From the NCBI GenBank assembly GCA_963772515.1, contig CAVYXC010000003.1:558001-622000 (forward strand): a stretch of DNA of 64,000 nt, written 5' to 3'. Under the pieces are notes generated by a model. That model was given only the letters and a program-made list of their open reading frames with translations, was not told where the DNA came from and did no database searches. Each line of letters begins with the position of its first letter. The stretch's first letter is position 1. Origin of the DNA: JAFAHD01 sp963772515 (GTDB lineage: Bacteria; Vulcanimicrobiota; Vulcanimicrobiia; Eremiobacterales; Eremiobacteraceae). Positions 59,137 through 64,000 of the stretch are shown piece after piece. The translations under genes and the position numbers were made by a program.

Positions 59137-61374
59137 TCACGCAACCGGAACCGGCACCGGGGCCGGCGCACGCGGCAGGACGAACGTGAATTCACAGTAG
59201 CGGCCCGGGTCCGAGCTCACGCTGATCTCGCCGCCGCATTCGTCGACCACAAGGTGCTTAACGACGTCCATGCCGATGCCGCGGCCAGCATCGGTCGTCG
59301 CGCCGTTGCTGGTGGTGAAGCCAGGCGCGAAGATGAAGCGCGCCACCTGGCTCTCGTCGGTCTTGACGGCTTCGTCGCGCGAGATCAGGCCGAGTTCGAC
59401 CGCTCGCTCGCGGATGGTCAGCGGATCCAGTCCGCGGCCATCGTCGCGGAAGGCGAACCCGAACGACCCGGCAGTCATGCCTGGCAGGGGCCGGATCTCG
59501 ATCGTCGCGACCTTCGGCTTGCCTGCCGCTTCGCGCGCCGACGGCGACTCGATGCCATGCGCCAACGAATTGCGGGTCAGCTGCACGAGCACGTCTCTGA
59601 CCGCGCGGCGCAGCTCAGGCTCGAGCGGGCGCGTGTCGAACCCCTCGGCCTGCACGCGCACGTCCTTGCCCAACTTGAGCGCGAGCGAGTGCGCGAGCGC
59701 GCGCACGGCGTCAATGATATCGTCGCTGGGCGCGGCGACCGCGTTGCCGAACGCCGGCGCGGCCGCGACAGGACCTGAGTAGACGCGCTGGATGCCGGTG
59801 AGCTTCTCGCGCAGATCCTGCAGCTCGGCCAGATCGGCGCGCAGATCGGATTCGGCGATGACGATCGATAAGAAATCGTCGCCACCGAGCGCCGGCCTGT
59901 TGCGCAGCTCGACGATCTTCTGCTCGAACGCGTCGCACGTCTTTTGGAAGTACTCGAGGCTCAGCAGCGCGGCATTGCCCTTGATGTTATGCACGCAGCG
60001 GAAGACGACGTCGAGCCGTTGGCGCAGCTGTTCCATCTGCCCGACCGATGCGGCGGCGAAGTCCTGCGCCTTGAGCGCGTCGTTCATCTCGCGCGTGCGC
60101 GCCTGCGCGCCGGCGATGAACTCGTCGAGCATGCGCGGCTCGACGTGCAAGATGCCCAGCAGCAGCTCGAACTGCCGCTCCTTCTTGTGCTCTGACTCGC
60201 GCAGCTGGCGCTCGAGCTGCACGCGCTCGGTCACGTCGGTCACGGCGATGAAGACCCGATTGATCTCGTGGTCTTGGACGATCCGGCGGAACGAGAACGC
60301 CAGGTACTTGGAGATGAAGCCACCTTCGGGGTTGGGGAAATTGACCTCGACCTCGTCGAGCGGGTTGACGCGCAGCACCGCGCGCTCTTTCTTTTTGGGA
60401 TCGAAGAGCAATGCGAGGTAGTCGCGCGTGGTGTTGAACATGCGCTCGGTGAGGATGCGCTGCAGGATGTTCAAGAAGTTATAGCTGGCGAGCTCCTTCA
60501 TATGGAAGATCTCTTCAAGCTCGCGCGAGTACTGCGCCTCGATGCGGTAGTCGGGGCCGATGAGCAGCAGGCCCTGCCGCACCGTCTCCATGATGAGATC
60601 CGTGCCATGCTTGGCCGACGCCAAGGCGGCAGAGCTTTCAGCCAGCTCGTCGTTGCGCAGCTCGAGCGAGCTTGCGTACACCCGGATCTGGTTCTGGCCT
60701 TCAGTGACGCGCGTGAACAAGATGACGACGATGGCGACGACGCACAGCACGGCGAGACCGATCATCAGGTTGCGCGTGAAGATCAAATCCTTCGAACCCT
60801 GCGTCGCGCCGCGCTCGATCGAGAGCGCGACGTCGCTCATCATGTTCGACATCTGCTTCTCGTTCGCGCTTGCGTACGCCGCGGCGTCGTCGACGACGGC
60901 GGGTGTTACGGGGCCGGCGGCGATCGCCGCGATCTTCTGTTTCAGCGGCGCCCACGCGCTTTGCGCCTGCGAGAGGGCGGCGGTCTCCGCGTCGCCGTGC
61001 AGCGGCGCCACGGCCAGCGGCTCGCCCGCAAGGTCGGTCGTCGTGCCGCCGTTCTGGAGCGCTTTGATGGTCGTATCAAAGGTAGCGGCCGCATCGTTCA
61101 AATCGCTCAGGACCGACGGCTGCGGCGCCTGGTTGGCGCGCTGCGCCAACTGCGTCTCGAGCAGGTCCTTGGTCATGCGCTGCACGAGATCGCTCTGCCG
61201 TGCGGCGACGTCGACCAGCCTGATCGTGGATTGCGAACGCAACGTGATCGCGGCGTTGGCGAGCACGGTGCCGAACAGCGCACCGGTGAACAGCAGCACG
61301 CATACGACGAGGCCGATCGTCATCCATACCTGCGACGACGGCGCTTCTCTCGGTGCGTGCGATACGTATCTCAT
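59137..61374 (-). CDS. Membrane-bound CheA-like histidine kinase with PilJ-like sensor and HPt domain
   Basis: 745 aa. Membrane helix near 20-40, periplasmic PilJ-type helical sensor (about 50-200), second helix (NLMIGLAVLCVVAIVVILF), a PAS-like region (about 265-385, LLLIGPDYRIEAQYS), HPt helix bundle with phospho-His in CVHNIKGNAALL (residue 462) and a CheA-type kinase (LTRNSLAHGIESP, RDDGRGLD, FAPGFTTS, DAGRGIGMDVVKH). It lacks the CheW-binding P5 domain; the sensor is part of the kinase. It heads a six-gene overlapping operon and is divergent from the MFS gene. Confidence 0.9.
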   Translation of the reverse strand: MRYVSHAPREAPSSQVWMTIGLVVCVLLFTGALFGTVLANAAITLRSQSTIRLVDVAARQSDLVQRMTKDLLETQLAQRANQAPQPSVLSDLNDAAATFDTTIKALQNGGTTTDLAGEPLAVAPLHGDAETAALSQAQSAWAPLKQKIAAIAAGPVTPAVVDDAAAYASANEKQMSNMMSDVALSIERGATQGSKDLIFTRNLMIGLAVLCVVAIVVILFTRVTEGQNQIRVYASSLELRNDELAESSAALASAKHGTDLIMETVRQGLLLIGPDYRIEAQYSRELEEIFHMKELASYNFLNILQRILTERMFNTTRDYLALLFDPKKKERAVLRVNPLDEVEVNFPNPEGGFISKYLAFSFRRIVQDHEINRVFIAVTDVTERVQLERQLRESEHKKERQFELLLGILHVEPRMLDEFIAGAQARTREMNDALKAQDFAAASVGQMEQLRQRLDVVFRCVHNIKGNAALLSLEYFQKTCDAFEQKIVELRNRPALGGDDFLSIVIAESDLRADLAELQDLREKLTGIQRVYSGPVAAAPAFGNAVAAPSDDIIDAVRALAHSLALKLGKDVRVQAEGFDTRPLEPELRRAVRDVLVQLTRNSLAHGIESPSAREAAGKPKVATIEIRPLPGMTAGSFGFAFRDDGRGLDPLTIRERAVELGLISRDEAVKTDESQVARFIFAPGFTTSNGATTDAGRGIGMDVVKHLVVDECGGEISVSSDPGRYCEFTFVLPRAPAPVPVPVA

Positions 61375-61504
61375 GTGTCCGAGCGTACCCCTCTCCCACT
61401 ATCATCGGCGCGGCATCGCGATGGTTCGCGCGCGAGAGGCTGTGACGGCTCACACAAAGCTGGCGCGCAAGTCCGGCGGCCGTCACGCCGATAGACCCAA
61501 TACG

Positions 61505-62821
61505 ATGAGAACTCGTTGGTGGGTGGCATTCGCCGGGATCATGGTCATGCTCGGCCCCGGAGCCGTCTACTCGTATAGCCTGTTCACGCAGCCGCTGCTT
61601 GCCAGTTTCAACTGGACGACGACCCAGACCACATGGGCCTTTGCGCTCGCCAACTTCTTCTTAGGACTCGGCGGCGTGATCGGCGGCATCATGGCGTACC
61701 GCGGCGGGACCCGGAGCGTCGCGCTGATCGGCGTGACGTTGTGGGGACTGGGCAACATCTTGGCGGGTTACGGGACCGCCAGCTTTGGCGCACAGTGGCT
61801 ATGGATGACCTACGGCGTCATCGGCGGACTCGGGTGCGGCATGGCGTACATCGCCTCGGTGACCAGCGTCATCAAATGGTTTCCCGAGCGGCGCGGTTTT
61901 GGCGGCGGCCTGATCATCATGGGCTTCGGCCTGGGCGCGCCGATCTACGGCCTCATCGTCCACAGCCTGCCGGCATTTGCCGCAGCGGCCAAGGCCGCGG
62001 CGCTATTCGTGGCCGCGCGCACAGCGGCGGAGGCGTCGCAGATCACGTTCAACGCGGCGCAGTACGCGCTCAAGCCCGACCTGGTCGCCGGCCTGATGAA
62101 TATCTTCACGATGTCGGGCATCGCGTTCATCGCCTTTGGCTGCATCTTCGCGTTTGCGTTACGCGAACCACCCCGCACGTTCGCAGTCAACGGCTTCCCG
62201 ACCAACGACGACGAGCTCTCGTACACCACCACCGAGATGCTCGGCAGTCCGCAGTTCTATCTGCTGTGGGTGATGCTGTTCTTGAACGTCACGGCCGGCA
62301 TCATCGTCATCAGCAACGCGACCGGCATCATGCAAGAGCTGACCGGCGTCGCAGCGCCGACTGTCGTGGCGACCTATGCGTACTTGGCGTTCTTCAACGG
62401 GTTCGGGCGTTTGTTCTGGGGCTGGCTCTCGGATCGCATCGGGCGGCGACTATCGTATGCCGCGATCTTCGGCATCCAAGTCATCTCGTTTTTCTTCCTG
62501 GGCGAACTGCACAGCCTTGCGGCGGTCGCGGCCGTCTACGCCGTGGTGCTGCTGTGCTACGGCGGCGGCTTCGGCGTGATGCCGGCGTTCAACGCCGATT
62601 TCTTCGGCACCAAACATTTCGGGGCGAACTACGGGCTCAACATAACGGCGTGGGGTTGCGCGGGCTTGGTGGGTCCAGCATTCGTCTCGTCGGTGAAGGA
62701 TCTGACGGGCTCGTTCGCCGGCGCGCTGTTGCCGGTGGCGATCATGCTGCTGGTCGCGATCATCTTCCCGCTGATCTCTGACAAACCGGTCGTGTCGCGC
62801 CCGCTCGAACGGGCGGCATAG
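61505..62821 (+). CDS. MFS transporter, OFA (oxalate/formate antiporter-like) family
   Basis: 438 aa, 12 helices. MLGPGAVYSYSLFTQPLLAS, WFPERRGFGGGLIIMGFGLG and WGWLSDRIGRR loops are typical of the OFA group (WxPERRGxAxG). The ATG was set at MRTRWWVAF; the very long open frame upstream lies inside the kinase gene. A small carboxylate is the likely substrate; the identity cannot be read. Confidence 0.88.
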   Translation: MRTRWWVAFAGIMVMLGPGAVYSYSLFTQPLLASFNWTTTQTTWAFALANFFLGLGGVIGGIMAYRGGTRSVALIGVTLWGLGNILAGYGTASFGAQWLWMTYGVIGGLGCGMAYIASVTSVIKWFPERRGFGGGLIIMGFGLGAPIYGLIVHSLPAFAAAAKAAALFVAARTAAEASQITFNAAQYALKPDLVAGLMNIFTMSGIAFIAFGCIFAFALREPPRTFAVNGFPTNDDELSYTTTEMLGSPQFYLLWVMLFLNVTAGIIVISNATGIMQELTGVAAPTVVATYAYLAFFNGFGRLFWGWLSDRIGRRLSYAAIFGIQVISFFFLGELHSLAAVAAVYAVVLLCYGGGFGVMPAFNADFFGTKHFGANYGLNITAWGCAGLVGPAFVSSVKDLTGSFAGALLPVAIMLLVAIIFPLISDKPVVSRPLERAA

Positions 62822-62855
62822 GATGTGAGCGCGCGTTCTTTGAACGCGCCGCTCC

Positions 62856-63302
62856 ATGACGGACCGCTACTTCGACGACTTCGCGGTAGGGCAAACGCAC
62901 CAGACCGATTCCGTCGTCGTGCACCTCGATGAGATCGTCGACTTCGCGCGCCGCTACGATCCGCAGCCGTTCCACCTCGATGACGCCGCCGCCGAGGCGA
63001 GCGTCTTCAAGGGCATGACCGCCAGCGGTTGGTTCACGGCCGCGCTGACGATGCGGCTGATCGTGCAAAGCAACGTCATGCAGGCGACGGGCATCATCGG
63101 CATCGGCATCGACGAGCTGCGTTGGCCGAGGCCGGTCCGCCCCGGCGACACGCTGCGCGTGACCATGGAGATCGTCGACGTCAAGCCGTCACAGCGGCAG
63201 CCGCGCGGCATCGTGAGCGTGAAGCTGACCACTCGCAACCAGCACGACGAAGTCGTGCTCAGCGAGATCGCGCGGCTGGTCGTGCCGCGCCGGCCGCAAT
63301 AG
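62856..63302 (+). CDS. MaoC family dehydratase
   Basis: 148 aa, hot-dog fold. DEIVDFARRYDPQPFHLDDA carries the hydratase-2 motif (Asp and His of YDPQPFH), followed by GMTASGWFTAALTMRLI and ELRWPRPVRPGDTL. It hydrates trans-2-enoyl thioesters. Follows the MFS gene by 35 bp, but the two may not be related. Confidence 0.9.
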   Translation: MTDRYFDDFAVGQTHQTDSVVVHLDEIVDFARRYDPQPFHLDDAAAEASVFKGMTASGWFTAALTMRLIVQSNVMQATGIIGIGIDELRWPRPVRPGDTLRVTMEIVDVKPSQRQPRGIVSVKLTTRNQHDEVVLSEIARLVVPRRPQ

Positions 63303-63305
63303 CCG

Positions 63306-64000
63306 CTATTCCGCCGAGACCGCCTCGCCCGCGGTCACGGTTCCCTGCGTCACTTTGCCTTGCGCTGAGTGCGTGTCCACCGACGTGATCTGGATCGTGC
63401 CCTTTTGGATGCGCACGGTGGTCATCTGGCCGCTGTCGGGATCCTTCACGCTCTTGGTCGCGTAGCACGTGAAGTACATGCCCTCGGTCACGCCGTCCGC
63501 CGAGCCCTTGTTGATCACGACGTCCGAACCATCGATGGTCAGCACGTGGCCGCTGATCGCGACTCCCGAGCCGCCGCCGCCGGTGAGCTTGGTGGGATCG
63601 ACCTTGGTCGCCATGTCTTTGGCGGCGTCATTGATGAGCTGGCCCATGGTCGAGTTCGTGAACTGCTGGCTGCTGTAGTTCCCGCCGACGTTTGGCGCAA
63701 ATGCGCCGACTGAGAAGGATGTGCTCGTCTTGGTCAGGTCCTCCGGGATCGCGGTGACGATACGGCCCGTGCTCACCTCGATGATCCGAGACGATACTTG
63801 GAGGTGAACCTTCTGCGCCGAAACGCCGCCGCCGCTAAGCACCGGATTGATATAGCCTCCGAGGTTGGCGCTATTGGTCGCGGTATGCGCCAGCTGGACG
63901 ATGCGCCCGACGATGAGGTACTTCGCGCCGATCAGACGGCCTAGCTGCATGCCCGTTGCCGGTGACACGTCCCCGCTGATCGTGAGGTTCTTCTCCTGCA
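63306..64000 (-). CDS. CsgG-like secreted protein, cut by window edge
   Basis: The frame is open to the right edge, so the N-terminus is missing. Seen: LGRLIGAKYLIVGRIVQLA, VSSRIIEVSTGRIV, then a Ser/Asn-rich loop and LINDAAKDMATKVDP, matching the CsgG/curli-assembly group. A C-terminal beta region (VLTIDGSDVVINKGSADGVT, then GMYFTCYA) resembles domains added in many outer-membrane lipoproteins. Probably envelope-located. Confidence 0.82.
   Translation of the reverse strand, partial: QEKNLTISGDVSPATGMQLGRLIGAKYLIVGRIVQLAHTATNSANLGGYINPVLSGGGVSAQKVHLQVSSRIIEVSTGRIVTAIPEDLTKTSTSFSVGAFAPNVGGNYSSQQFTNSTMGQLINDAAKDMATKVDPTKLTGGGGSGVAISGHVLTIDGSDVVINKGSADGVTEGMYFTCYATKSVKDPDSGQMTTVRIQKGTIQITSVDTHSAQGKVTQGTVTAGEAVSAE

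Noticed and set aside
60560..61504. A very long open frame leading into the MFS transporter
   Set aside because: It is antisense to the CheA-like kinase and has no family features; homology begins at the ATG 61505.
1..64000. CRISPR array, insertion sequence or prophage
   Set aside because: No regularly spaced repeats, transposase, integrase or phage structural gene was seen on either strand.

Overview
The window is GC-rich bacterial chromosome with tightly packed genes on both strands. Neighbouring genes often overlap by 4 bp (ATGA, GTGA or TTGA), and GTG and TTG starts are frequent. A one-step taxonomic call is not possible from this sequence. The mix fits an uncultured soil-type lineage such as Eremiobacterota or a related Terrabacteria-like phylum: heme- and copper-based periplasmic oxidases, Lhr helicase, stand-alone NHEJ ligase/polymerase modules, CuAO-stalk secreted proteins and many small stress proteins. 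That placement is inference. Both window edges cut genes: an FAD/Fe-S oxidoreductase at the left and a CsgG-like protein at the right. No phage, transposase, plasmid or CRISPR signature was seen. One tRNA gene, tRNA-Gly(CCC), is present.

Layout. 1-6.9 kb: FAD/Fe-S oxidoreductase, two SDR dehydrogenases, a sugar isomerase-like TIM barrel and a large six-hairpin glycosidase. 6.9-11.4 kb: two ligase + primase-polymerase modules of the LigD type facing each other tail to tail, with no Ku in the window. 11.5-18.2 kb: small zinc-ribbon and DUF6496-like proteins, a YihY-type membrane protein without a usable start codon, a DUF1272 fusion, a PAS histidine kinase with two receiver proteins, a secondary-alcohol dehydrogenase and DNA polymerase IV. 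18.3-23.2 kb: a second six-hairpin glycosidase, a GT4 glycosyltransferase and its separated alpha/alpha-toroid partner. 23.2-30 kb: secreted Ig-like proteins (one frameshifted), YqeG phosphatase, lipid kinase, membrane proteins, an Nramp-like transporter and a lipoprotein.

26-36 kb is dense in stress genes: lmo0937-type and GlsB/YeaQ membrane peptides, a DUF892 ferritin-like protein translationally coupled to a metallothionein, an LEA-like helical protein and acidic mini-proteins. Two STAS anti-anti-sigma proteins lie there too, one beside a protein that combines PAS, GAF, SpoIIE phosphatase and anti-sigma kinase domains. This looks like a partner-switching general stress module next to likely targets.

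36-50 kb: secreted proteins, a PLP dehydratase / PPK2 polyphosphate kinase / S10 peptidase operon, an animal-type heme peroxidase, a CPA1 antiporter next to a TMEM175 channel, Lhr helicase and a Kelch protein. 50-56.3 kb: a TonB-like N-terminal protein, a diheme cytochrome c, a divergent VOC/WYL-regulator pair with a well-formed promoter, the tRNA, DUF5069, and a cytochrome c / Tat-exported multicopper oxidase pair. 56.3-61.4 kb: a six-gene overlapping operon on the minus strand made of a membrane CheA-like kinase, a CheY, two CheX-like phosphatases, a winged-helix-like protein and a GT2 glycosyltransferase. The window ends with an OFA-type MFS transporter, a MaoC hydratase and the CsgG-like gene.
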